DNA from: Hyphochytrium catenoides
Taxonomy: Eukaryota > Sar > Hyphochytriomycetes > Hyphochytriales > Hyphochytriaceae
Length of the DNA stretch: 42,215 nucleotides
Direction of reading: 5' to 3'
NCBI GenBank assembly: GCA_900088475.1
Contig: FLMG01000406.1
Span: 1 to 42,215, forward strand
Shown: one piece after another, positions 10,176 to 21,094 of the stretch
How the letters are laid out: every line of letters starts with the position of its first letter
How positions within the stretch are numbered: the first letter of the stretch is position 1
Translations under genes and position numbers: made by a program
The notes under the pieces: generated by a model
The model's input: the letters and a program-made list of their open reading frames with translations, nothing else
Told to the model about the DNA's origin: nothing
Databases searched by the model: none

Positions 10176-13012
10176 GATCGATAAACCCGCCAAATGGGCA
10201 CTTCCTCCAGGGTTGAGTGGGCCACTCCCTCGAACTATACTTATCCATGATGACATGGAATAAAAACAACCTTTCCAGCTTGACCGCAAGCACTTCCCTT
10301 ACGCATCGTGTACCTCCGGGGATGCTATTCCTAGTTCATGACTTTGCGGTTGCCTTCCAGCGGGCTTCAACTTTTGCACTCATGATCACACTCCAGGTCT
10401 AACTGCATGTATGGCTACTCTGCTACTTCCTGGGTGAGTGGACACTACTAGGAAGGTCGAAGCGATCGAACTTGGCCATAGGTGTTATGGGGGAAGATGC
10501 TTGTTGTGGAAACGAGTCAGTTTGCTTTTCTGAACCTACAGCAATCCAGATGTAGACGGCCTTCTTCCTCCATCGCGCAGCAGATATGAAGAAGGAGGCT
10601 TCAACCGCTGGGGGCAACAATGTTCGTGCACTTGTCTCACACTATTAATTGAGTTTACCTGTGATCCTCAGCCATGCCAGCCACTATTTTTTGTATCAGA
10701 GCTTCGTCACCAGCCGTGTACTGCTCGGCTTCCACGAGACGAAGCTTCTGAAGCTACCAGCCAGCGGTGGGTGTCGCTTTTGAGGGCCAAATGGACAACC
10801 CCAATGCGCGGAGGAAGAAGTGGGAACGATCCCAACGTTGGCGGTGGTAGACTCTGTCATTATTCCAATTTACTTTCGACAGTAATAAGGAGAGAAAATG
10901 AGGCAGCTTCTTTGGCTCCTTACGCAGCATCAGGAGAAAGCTGCCAACGCGGACAGCATTTGGATTCTAACATGAGACAGCTATGCCGCAGATAGGGAAA
11001 GGTAGTCGTTGGGGAGGCGCTGCACAATTAGAAGGGACAAGTGATAGACGGGGTGGTGTTATAGGGAACGACGGACCAAACAGTGAGTTAGCATGATGAT
11101 TCTGCCGCAACTAATTAGTAGTAGGAACTAGTAGGAAAATTGTAGCATAAGTGTCGCTTTACGGGGGTTTTGGTCTTCTTCCGGCTTCTTCTGCCAGGTG
11201 AGCAGTCCGCGCGGCGGTGCGTGCGGCGGCGGGCGTATGTATTTATCAAAAGAAAATGTCTCATACTTCTCTCTCTTATATTTCAAGTTGAACATCATCA
11301 GAGAAATTCCTATCGGGGTCCGGGCGGCGAATCCTTCTATCCACTTCAGCCAAACCCGCTACATGAGGAACCGTCTCTTTGAAAGCATTTGCCCAAAATG
11401 GAAGTCGGATTGGCGTGCCCCCGGCTGTCGACAACTGGCTACTTCGTCCGATGGTTCGCATAACCAGGGGCGACAATGGCGGCCGTTCTTTCACTTCAAT
11501 TTCTTCACTTTCATCACCTTTGATGAGAACCCTTCTTAGATCTGGTAGTGAAGTCACATCATATCTTTGAGGGTCGCCTTTCCTCGGCTACCACTTGTCT
11601 CATAGTCCTACCACCGACCCACAACACCAAGCACACATCAACACTTTTCAAGCTCAACCCTCTGCACTAGCAAGGCTTACTACCCAGGACTGGTTACGAT
11701 GATTCACAATATTATGTCCGCCCTTCCTGAAGAAGAGCACTAGCTGCGATACTGCTCAGCACCAGCAGCGTGTGCAAGAAAGAGAAGAATGAAGAAAAGG
11801 CAATGCTCGTTGCTGGTTGTTTGCACGAGGAGAGGAAGTGATAATACGGGTCGGCGGCACACCGTCTTCTTCGCTGGCCTCACTGTCGACGACAGTAGTA
11901 TCAAAGTCAAGGGTAGTAGTTCTCCTAGAGAAGCTTGTCTAGTAGGGTTTCTAGCTTGAAGGACTTTCTAGCCTTTGCAGTGCTTGTAGAAGACTTCTAT
12001 TTCTCCGTACCTCAATTCATGTTACAAGGGCAGACTGTACTCGTGGCCGCTCTCTCTTCATACATGTAGCAGTTTTAGATCCCTGTCCTCCAGTAGTAGT
12101 GGTAGTTCTAGTACGCTCATTTTGCTCCGGATGGTGGCACCGTTATCCCCTGCCCTCTGTCCTTCCAACGGACTCTCTCATGATTTATTAGCACTTTTGT
12201 ATGGGCAGAGCAGCACACCGGAAGCCCAAGGTTCTCTAGTCTCTAGGAGTAGCGGTAGTTCTCAGTTTGTTTCCTGCTTATACCGTATCTTTTATAATAA
12301 ACCGGCCTGTCCCAAGACAGAGACAAGATCGCCAGCGCTAATAGTAAGCAGCCGACAACTAGATACACCGAACTAATGTATACATAGGAGGAACTACTGT
12401 TTTACATAGTTCTACACACCAGGTTGTCTGCTGGCCTGAAATTCACGTGGAAGAGTGGGACGTTCGGCGATGATGACTGATGACTACGAGTAGGAGATGA
12501 GGAGGAGAAGGACACGGTGCGTGGCGGCGGCTTCTAGTCGGCTTCTGCTGATAGCTAATAATAAGCCGTATCTCTGGATCCGTAACCTCGTCTTTCTGGC
12601 CATAATATTGAAAGAGCGCCGTTCACTTCACTGGTGGGAGTTCGGAATTCGGTGACAGTCTCCGCCATTCCGTGGCTTGATGATGCGTCGTAGAGCATTC
12701 AACGCTTGAGCTGACAAGATAGGAGTGGTGGATAGGGCCGATCCCAAGCTGTTTTTGCAGGCATTGCTCAGTTATGGTTCTTCCACTTCGGGTGTACTGG
12801 GGTGAGGTCCAGAGGGACGGCAGCCCAGAGAAAATTATGACCGGTTAGACTAAAGAATGGTGGTAGAGAAGGTCCCGAGCCCATGAGCAAGCTTCATAGA
12901 TATTGCATCGTCTCTTCATCCCTCCGCCAATGAGCCCTATTATTTCTCTCTTTGCTAGTGTATGAAGGTCACGTACAGCAGAGGATCGGCGGGTTGAGTC
13001 TCAACACATAGA

Positions 13013-14203
13013 ATGACCATAGAAGTTATGCCTCTCTTCAAGACCTCCGGGACGCTGGCAGGCTCTATTAAGAGTGAAGGACTACGAGTTAAGAGCGCGC
13101 AGCAGTCGCTACAGCGCTCTGGGGACACATACAAGGGTAGCCACGTATTTCGCCATTGGCGCTTTATCATCTTTTGGTGGACCGTCATATCTCTAGCGCT
13201 TTTTCTTCCTGAAGCAGACGCTGCGCTAGTTGCTCGGCGGCCAGTGCAACCACAAGGGCGGCTGACACGGAGTACGAATAACGCATCAGGGCTGGGAAGA
13301 CAGCAGCAGAGCTTGAGATACAAAAAGCTCCGCATCCCTGCAATAGAAGCACTTATGAAACGCGCGAAGCAGAAAAAGAGTAGCGACGACGTCCAGGGTG
13401 CCAACTTCATACTGAAGAGTTTGGCAGATGGGGATCCTGCGCGGAGGAAGGTCGGTCTCGGCAAAGCGCGCCAGCTTCTTTTCTCCGAAGCAAATAGTCA
13501 AGGCGGAATAGACAGTATCCTTCTTCAGCTACTTGCCAAGGAAGATAATGCGGCTAACCCTCTCCTCTCATCGATGAGAGTAGTTGAACAGCTCTCCGAC
13601 GGTCATGCTAAGGTAGTTCCGCATGTTGATACAGGGGGAACGAAGTACATGCTCCATGTCTACGAACCCAGCCTTCCGAGCCCTAGTAAAAACGTAGATC
13701 CCATTGCCACCTGGCCAATCGTGGTGTTCGATACAAAGGAAGGGCCAATTGCTCAGATTCTCTTCCATTCTCTGAAGCAGACCTCCGGAGAAGATGGGAT
13801 GAAGTGGGAGTCTCAACAAGAAGTGCTGGATAGGAATATGCCTCTGTTCGAGGCGTCATTGACCATTGGGGAGCTAATGCACCCTCTTCCAAAAATCGAA
13901 GCAGGAAGGCGAGGGATCACGATGAGAGACCTATCAGGAGGCAAGCTAGGACCACGGCCGAACCAACTCCAGATAACCATCCATAGGTCAGACGAAGGCA
14001 GTGTCTCTAGCGTTGTGCCAAAAGAGACTACGCCGTCCCTCGAAATAGTTGTTCATAAGCCGGAAGACCCGCCTTCCAAGTTACCAAGTCAGAACAAGCC
14101 TTCGGGTAGCAGTGTCTCGGACCTGGTTCGTCAAGCAATCGACAGACTTAGGCGACGACAACCTTCAGGAAGTCCAGTCGTAGAGCTTCCAGTGAGGCGT
14201 TAG
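13013..14203 (+). CDS. Orphan 396-aa secreted or membrane-anchored protein
   Basis: A single open frame from ATG at 13013 to TAG ending at 14203, with no sign of introns. I do not recognise a family. About 50 mainly polar and basic residues precede one hydrophobic stretch (about 51-65, FIIFWWTVISLALFL) followed by a small-residue ADAA site. It therefore looks like a signal anchor or a long-n-region signal peptide. The remainder is soluble: a basic region at 75-125, a mixed alpha/beta-looking middle (TGGTKYMLHVYEP, IVVFDTKEGPIAQILFHS), and a Pro/Ser/Arg-rich tail. Downstream methionines (for example M6) are alternative starts. The long frame, sensible composition and typical membrane-entry signal support a real gene; function is unknown. 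Confidence 0.65.
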   Translation: MTIEVMPLFKTSGTLAGSIKSEGLRVKSAQQSLQRSGDTYKGSHVFRHWRFIIFWWTVISLALFLPEADAALVARRPVQPQGRLTRSTNNASGLGRQQQSLRYKKLRIPAIEALMKRAKQKKSSDDVQGANFILKSLADGDPARRKVGLGKARQLLFSEANSQGGIDSILLQLLAKEDNAANPLLSSMRVVEQLSDGHAKVVPHVDTGGTKYMLHVYEPSLPSPSKNVDPIATWPIVVFDTKEGPIAQILFHSLKQTSGEDGMKWESQQEVLDRNMPLFEASLTIGELMHPLPKIEAGRRGITMRDLSGGKLGPRPNQLQITIHRSDEGSVSSVVPKETTPSLEIVVHKPEDPPSKLPSQNKPSGSSVSDLVRQAIDRLRRRQPSGSPVVELPVRR

Positions 14204-14662
14204 CGCTCTTCCTCCTAGTCAATCAACAAATTCCAGTTCCAATTCATCGGAAAGCTGGCTATTCTCTTTGTCCGTCAGCAGCAGTATCTCAAGAGACTAG
14301 ATTATGCCTAGAGATGCAGTGCGCTGCATCCTCACGCTGGTAGGGATAAACCTTTAAAAGACAAACGTGTCGGGGAGCACCGGTGATAGACATGGACTGC
14401 TTTGCTGCCTAGCATTCTTTTCATAATGCCTATAGCAAAGGCATCACCATTGTGGTCAAGCAAGACTTCTGATGAACCGAAGTAGCAGCTTGGGAGAGCC
14501 AGGTGAAGCAACCTCTTCACCTAAGCCAAGCAGGAGCCCATCCGATGTAGGAAGATAGCCACCAGCAAGTCGCTTCTCTCAGCCTATGTCATATATAAAT
14601 GCAAAGCGTTTTCCACCCCGGCAAAGACGGTCCCTAGACACTTTGCTTTAAATATTTTTAGC
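14204..14662. other. Convergent 3' intergenic spacer
   Basis: This 459-base stretch separates the stop of the plus-strand orphan from the stop of importin-9. It should contain both 3' ends. I see no open frame of interest and no canonical AATAAA on either strand that I would rely on. Confidence 0.5.
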
Positions 14663-17600
14663 TTAGATCTTCATCAGCTCCATCAGCAGTTTTCTGTCAC
14701 TGGCATCGAGCTGTGAGACCAGGAGGTCGAACGCGGGCTTCTGGTGCGCAAGCGTGGTGAACACCTCGGAAAGATAACCACGAAGATTGATCTTGTATAG
14801 AGGATCCTCCTTTGAGGCTAATCTGTCTTCATCGTCTTCCTCCTCATCTTCATCTTCGTCATGTTTGTCCAACACATCCGATAGGTGGGCGTAGCCCTCT
14901 GCAGAAGAAAAAGTCAGTGATGGATGCTTCAGCCTCAAGGACTACCTGCTTTAGTAACAGAACCGGCACCGGCGTACCTGCAGGAGCAAAAGGGGACGGC
15001 TCTTGGCCGCTTCTTCCTCCAACATGTGCCTAATCAGGCACGAAGCGTTATAATGTACCACGGGTTAGCACCAAACATAAGTCAAGCAGTGACACCTTAG
15101 GTTACGTACCAAGTCATCATCACTGTCTCCACTATCAGCCTCCGAGTCCCAGGCTTCTTCGCCTTCTTCCTCTTCTTCTTCCTCCACTGCCAACCTTATA
15201 GTCCGAACGAGTACGACGAAGATCCGTACAGGTAATAGTTGTCGCTCATACTGTGAGTGGGGTGACGATCAGTAAGAGGATGCAATCGTGCCGAGTCATA
15301 GACTCCTTGAATCGAGCCCCACTGACGCGTCTCACTGCCGTGCCCGCTTACCTGCGTTGGCCCTTTCTTCTGCGACCGTGTGGTCACGCCCGGCTTCTTT
15401 TTCCTTCTGTCTGTAGTAACAACCTCATCACCCTGGACTTGAAGGCTTTCCAACCGGGGATCACGAAGGAACAGTAGCTTCGCTAAGGCTGTGGAGCTGA
15501 CCTGTAGGCAAAGAGGCGAGAAGCGGTCACAATCTTAGCATTGGACACCAGGCTTCTATTAACGTGGTGAGGGAGGTCTCACAGCTGCTTTTCTTCGTCA
15601 CGCATTACCTTGAGCTTGTAAAGACCATAAAACTCAGGATGCGAGCGTAGCCATGCGTTAAGCACGAATGCTAAGGCGGACTCCTCCCCTTCGACCTCCA
15701 CTGACTAAGGGGCACAATTAGTCGCACTTGTCCGTGAAAAAGCGTTGGTGGATTTTGTAGGCAAGACTAATGTAGGCGACAGGATAAACCCACATGGGAA
15801 ACAGGAAGTGCAGAGAGATGTACCAATAGAGGAAAAGCAGTGAAAGAATAGTGTGATACTCCGCGTTGAACGACGTCGAAGCGAACATGAGTCCTAGGAA
15901 TGGGATCAACAGATATGTCCTTTAAGCTTTCACCTGCAAGAAATCGACAACTGCCCCTCCGTGAGCATGCACCAGTCTTGCAAACACGAGACAGAGCTCC
16001 TCGATCAAACTTGGCAGGCGGGCCACGCGCAGCCGTCGCACAGTAGCGGACAGCATAGCTGTAACAGTCTCTGGTGGGATATCCTGCCCAGGCATGAGGG
16101 ACGAGGAGATAAGCAATTTTTCTCAATTTTCCTTAGGTCCCCATTCTCTGCGGAGCAACCCCCAGACACGACTCTCTCGGACTCGATTCAGCTGCTAACA
16201 AGTTTGTTATTCTTCCTACCTTACATAAGAAAGTTAGCCCCGCCCTTCCCAACATCTGTCACTCCGACATCTGCGCTTACTCTCAACCTTCCACCTCACG
16301 TGCAGCTCACCCCTTGCAGCTTCTGTATAAGTTGAGAAATGAGCCCTCCAACGTAAATAGCTCCTGAGTCTGAGATCTCTGGCCCTAAAAGCTTCGCCAC
16401 CACCATGACTACACTTTCGACCCCTGATCGCTGCATAGGATCACGCCTGGAAGGAGAGCGCTGTGAATAAAGATAGGACTAGAGTATCCTCAGCCCGGAG
16501 GTTAAGAGGGACAAGTGGCCGCATCAGGCGTAGCAAGTGGGAACCGGATATATTCGGAGAGAGCACCGGCTTGGAGCAAGTATATGAAAACAGAAGCCGG
16601 CGCAAGAAGGGAGGCATTTACTTCTGGTTCAAGGTTTCCATAAGTTTGACCAATTCGCTTGGACTTACCATTTCAGCAGCTCAGTCGCCCCTAATCGGAC
16701 ATACGTCTTCAAGCATTGTGCCCCACATTGCAGCAGGGAGAAATTATCCGTCTTGGTGAGAAGCTCGAAAAGTGGGGGCAACGGGCCATCGAACAACTGA
16801 GGCGGCAGCGGAGTGGGACCACGAAGTACCATGATCTGCAGAATATCAATTGCAGACTGCAAAGGGGAAACAAAGTCTCATGAGTTAGGCAAGGTGCTTC
16901 TTGCTCTAGCAGGGAATGTAAAAGAAGGAACCTATCCTACAGCTGGTCCTTCTCATATATCTTACGTCATACAGCGTAAGCCCTTGCTCTTCAGGTGCTT
17001 TTAAGATGGAAATCAGTGTCGGCAGTAGCCGGTGTAGCAGCGGTAAGTAACAGGCAGGAAGGGCCGCGACTGCCGAGAGTAGCTCTTTCACGGATTCTAC
17101 ATCGAGAGAGGGTGACGCAGGCGCACAATCATTAGAGTCGTGGCGTGCACAAGCCCCATACTCACCAACACAACGATGCGTGTAAGAGCACAGAATGAAA
17201 TGACAACGCTCCTGCAGCAGAACGCGCAGAGCGGGTGGGCGTATCTTTTATTCTCAAGACATAGTGTAGCAGATAGCAGGCGGAAGGAGCGACGACGGCT
17301 GATGATAAAGGAGGTAGCCCGTAGGATCGCTTCATACCTGTGATGAAGGGACTTGAGGAATACTTTACCCACACAGCTACGAGAACCGTCACGAGGTGCT
17401 GGCTGCTCTCCACAGTAGCTGAGGGATTCAGGCGAGCCGCGGATGCAAGAGTGGCCAGGACCTGAAAGGACATGTAGGTCAGACGCAAAGTAACAAAGAT
17501 AGAAACAGCAATAGAAGTAATCAAAAAAGTGCGCAAGAAATAGATGACCGATAAAGTTCTTACCATGTGTAGAGTTTCTGCAGATGCAGCAGTGATTAAG

Positions 17601-20424
17601 GAGATTGTTCGGTCAATAATCTGCTTGGCCACCAGAGGCTCTGAAGCCTGAGGAACCTACGCGGAACAAGTAAGTAAACCATCAACCGCTACCGTGAGCC
17701 AGTTGGATTATGCCATAGGACCATATTGGGAGGAGGAGCCAACGGGAAGAGTTGGCAGTGGGCTGCCGGGAAGAACTGACCTCTGGTGCCAATGCTCCAA
17801 CTGCTCGACAAGCTGCAAGTTGTAATGAAAGAGGGAGAGATGGATCTAGAGCATGAACGGCAGCCTGCAGGAATAAGGTCCGCTCCTGGACCGGTATAGC
17901 ATCTTTGTACTGGCTAGCACACCACAGCGCGCGAGCAACAAGATATGCAGGGAGGGATGGAGAGATGGGCACACTCGGCGTTGGTAGAGAGGAGCCGATC
18001 AGGCTAGTGATGGCGCTAATGTCTAGAATCCCTACAAGTTTGCTCTATTTATCCATGAGGTCAACAAGAGATGTGAGAGGTAGGGTGGGCGTAGAGTCCA
18101 GAACATCTTGTCACATCAATATCTCACCTTCTGCAACCCTTTGATGGCACCTTCTGCTATCGTCCCCAGGGCAAGGAGCGCGACCTCTTTCATCTTGACA
18201 GCGCGAGAACACTCTCCTCGTTTTTCTGCTTCCTGCAGGCGAAATTGCAGTGCCCCTACGGTGGCCCTGATGGCTTCCAGACCGAATGCTTCTTCTAGCT
18301 GAGCAAGCAGGGAGGTCCCCAGTCCTCGAAGGCTGGTATCAACAAACTCCTCTTCCTCTTCAGCGATGAACTTATTCGCGTCCTCTTCCCATAGAATAAG
18401 CTGTCGAAGTGAAGATTGATAACCAGGTTAGCCAACTTCCATAGACCTTACCCGCAGACAGGAGTAGTACTGAAACGCTAGCATCCTCCACTGTTTGGAT
18501 GAGCCATATACTTCGCTTCCTGACCCTGATCTGTCTCTGGCCTCATCTACATACCTGCTCTTCCGTGATCTGCATGTAAGCTAGCACAACCTTGAGTAGG
18601 TCTGGGAGCACGCCTTGAACAAACTTCTTGATCTTTCGCGAAGGAGACTCGCATACCACTTGTAGAAGGTCAAATAGCTGGCCGATCAGCGCCTATCAAG
18701 GGGTGCGTGCGAAAGCAAAAGGGCCAAGCATTTACTTCAGAGATAGAAAAGGAACGACGCCGATGTGGTCAGCGCCTATGGGCTACGGAGCAGTGGAGCT
18801 CGTGAGCAAATGAAACTTCAAGAGAGCGATACCTCAAAGCCCATTTGCTCTCCTTCACTATCGTAGGAAGTCTCCAGGATACTATCGCCTGAGCCATTAG
18901 TAAGCGCTTCCTCATAGATGTCGATCCCCGAGGAGAGGAGGCCCCACAGGGAAGGAAATAGGGAAGGCAGAGATGGCAGTAGTAGCTTGGGGTGGCGATT
19001 CAGAAGAATAGACAGACAAGAGAGGATCTCAATGTGCAGCCCATAAGTTCCATCCATCTCTATCGGCTGCCGGAGGACCTGGAGGAGACACCCAAAATGG
19101 TTATGTACAGAGTCAGCGACAACAAAGGTCTGCCATTTAGAGTAGAGTGACAATGAGCGATCGAGAGGCCAATGAGGAACATAGACGCAACCCTGAGGAC
19201 GAGTTCATTTCCTAGAAGATGAACGGCAGAAAGGCTACAGAACGGAAGAAGACGCCAATCGAGAAAAGTCCTGGCTGTGCAGAACGTTGTGACAAGCAGG
19301 GTCTTACGGCAAGGAAGGCCTCTATCCATGGTGGCATAACGCTGCTAGCAATCTCTTTCTCCACATCCTGTGCCTCTCCTGAGCTCAGCAGCACTGCCAA
19401 CACCCCAAAGCATGCGCTCACACAGTGAACAGCCTGCATACGGAGCCGTGTGGAGAAGCTCTGTGGCGTGCTGAAGATTCGGAGGAGCTCAGGGAAAACA
19501 TCTCGAACAAACTGAGGCATCAAATCGGCACTGATGTCGTCTGACAAGAGACACAAGCACTTTAGCGCACCGCGGACCTGGATGAGTGGGGAAGGTCAAG
19601 CAAACTCTCAGTGACGATTGGACTAGGAAGATTTGAAGAGATACTAGAGCTGCTGGAATTCAAGACAGCACTCCGCTCAGGGACCCAACTAGCGGAAAGC
19701 TTTGCAGCCCTGGCGACGGATGATCGGCAGAGGCAGATTCCAGGCAAGGGATGGGCGTAAGAAGCAAGCGACTTTAACCATTGGAAGCAGTAAAAGTATG
19801 AGAGCAGCCATACGCTGTAAGTATGGGCAGAAAGACAAGCAGGTAGCGGAGAAGAAGAAGCCCATCTAGAGTCATCGGTGAAGGACTTGCTGCATCCACG
19901 GTCTGTGAGACAAGGTCCAGGACCTCATGCTGCCTCTGGCAACGAGCAGAATGTAGGACGCAGAGAGGACTGGCCACACTTACCACTGACGTCGATTCAT
20001 GCCGCAGGAGATGCACCAAACCAGGAAGAAGTGATGGCCACTCCTCTGGAAAGTCAAACTGCGCCACGGCGTCGATGGCCATACTCATGCCCGTCTGGAT
20101 CTTACTATGGCTGTCTAGCAACCCATGAGGCAGAAGCTCTCTAATCTCAGCCTTCTCTTCGGCATCTACCGGCCGGAGCCGTGCACCGTCCTCCTCGTCG
20201 CTAGGGAGCCAGTGCTTCTTCACTGCTTTCTTGACCAGAAGACAAGCTAGTTGCCGGATGTGGAGAGGCAAATCAGAAGAGAGGCCCACGCGGCAAAGGC
20301 CCGAGATAACCCCACGATGCGTGTTCAGAGCACTGTCGAGCTGCGCCTCAGCCTGGCTTCGTATGCCGCTGTCCGCACTTTGAAGGCAGTCCAGGAGCTG
20401 CAAGAGCTCCATTGGCACAGCCAT
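14663..20424 (-). CDS. IPO9: Importin-9 (Kap114-type karyopherin beta)
   Basis: Importin-9/Kap114 is a HEAT-repeat nuclear import receptor for core histones H2A-H2B and other basic cargo, working with RanGTP at the nuclear pore. Seventeen exons on the minus strand: 20424-19984, 19577-19308, 19078-18833, 18692-18555, 18400-18128, 18044-17781, 17656-17564, 17461-17338, 17096-16966, 16856-16669, 16446-16311, 16083-15934, 15704-15609, 15501-15352, 15250-15110, 15029-14978, 14898-14663 (1042 aa, close to the length of animal importin-9). Hallmarks are the N-terminal importin repeat with LHIRQLACLLVKKAVKKHW and IRELLPHGLLDSHSK, YMQITEEQ at the end of exon 4, SAIDILQIMV in exon 10, a Glu/Asp-rich loop near the C-terminus, and the ending DPLYKINLRGYLSEVF. 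Start 20424 gives MAVPMELLQ, a family-like N-terminus; the same frame stays open upstream to 20811. The exon 6 acceptor was chosen because the nearer AG would introduce a stop. Confidence 0.94.
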
Positions 20425-21094
20425 CGTTATGACGTTATCGACTCTCAGGGCCGTCAGATGTCTAGAAATGACAGCGTCCCGCGCCTCCGTTAATCGGCCC
20501 TGGCAGCCGCTTTCCTGCAAGGAAGCCTGTGAGGCGGCAGAAGATGACCAAGCCTGCAGAAAGAGGAGCACATTGAACTCTGTCTGCCCTGCCTCTGACC
20601 TTGGACCTTGGCCTCTTCTTCTTCCATCAGCTGCTGCAGAAGATGCGAATTGGTAGGGCCCGCCAATAACCATTTCGAAGCTGTTCAGAATAACACTCCT
20701 AAACAGCGGATTCATCCCTGACAGAACTGGCCTATATTCTGCATATAGACTGCTGGGAAGTTGGGCAAGGGAGGGACAGATCCGAGGTGTTAGAAGAGCT
20801 TCGAGTCTCAATCTTCAGATCGCTCCTCCGCAGATCGGATCGGACCTGTCAGACGGGCAGAAAGGGCTCAGATCTTCTGAAGCTTAGGACCGCTGGTTAG
20901 AGCGCTGAGATACCAGAGCGGGGTTGTCTCTTTCTAGCCATGGCGTGCTATCCTGGAAGTGGGAGCTAGTCTACAAGGATGAGAGAAGTCTTCATTTTTC
21001 CGCCACCCCACGAGGTCAAGGGTCTCATGAGACAGAGTACACCTATAATATATGGGCGAGGAAACAAAGCAATAGGCAGTGCACCGTGGTCACG
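20425..21094. promoter_or_regulatory. Shared divergent upstream region of importin-9 and golgin-84
   Basis: The two start codons point away from each other with 670 bases between them, so this interval must contain both promoters and 5' UTRs. I cannot point to a TATA box or initiator with confidence. The importin-9 reading frame is open across 20425-20811 without a stop, so part of this interval might instead code for an N-terminal extension of importin-9. I consider that less likely because it would be far from anything in the family. Confidence 0.55.

Larger units (their letters stand above)
8739..13012. other. 4.3-kb gene-poor interval
   Basis: No complete gene can be supported here. Three pieces stand out and are listed separately: exon-like minus-strand segments around 8845-9660, a CCHC zinc-knuckle frame at 10092-10175, and an open minus-strand frame at about 11276-11590. 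From 11600 to 12950 I find only short frames in all readings and short scattered TAG/GTAGTAG-rich simple sequence. The interval could hold degraded mobile-element sequence, a lineage-specific spliced gene, or regulatory and noncoding DNA. Confidence 0.4.

Noticed and set aside
9918-10289. Overlapping 113- and 123-codon frames on opposite strands
   Set aside because: Higher local GC reduces stops on both strands; only the third frame here carries a real motif (the CCHC knuckle).
20425-20811. 129-residue N-terminal extension of importin-9
   Set aside because: Not used in the model because family members begin shortly before the first HEAT helix, as the ATG at 20424 does; kept as a finding because the frame is open.
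20881-20945. tRNA-like stretch with GGTTAGAGCGC resembling a D-arm/A-box
   Set aside because: No B-box (GGTTCRA) follows at the right distance, and no acceptor or anticodon stem can be paired.
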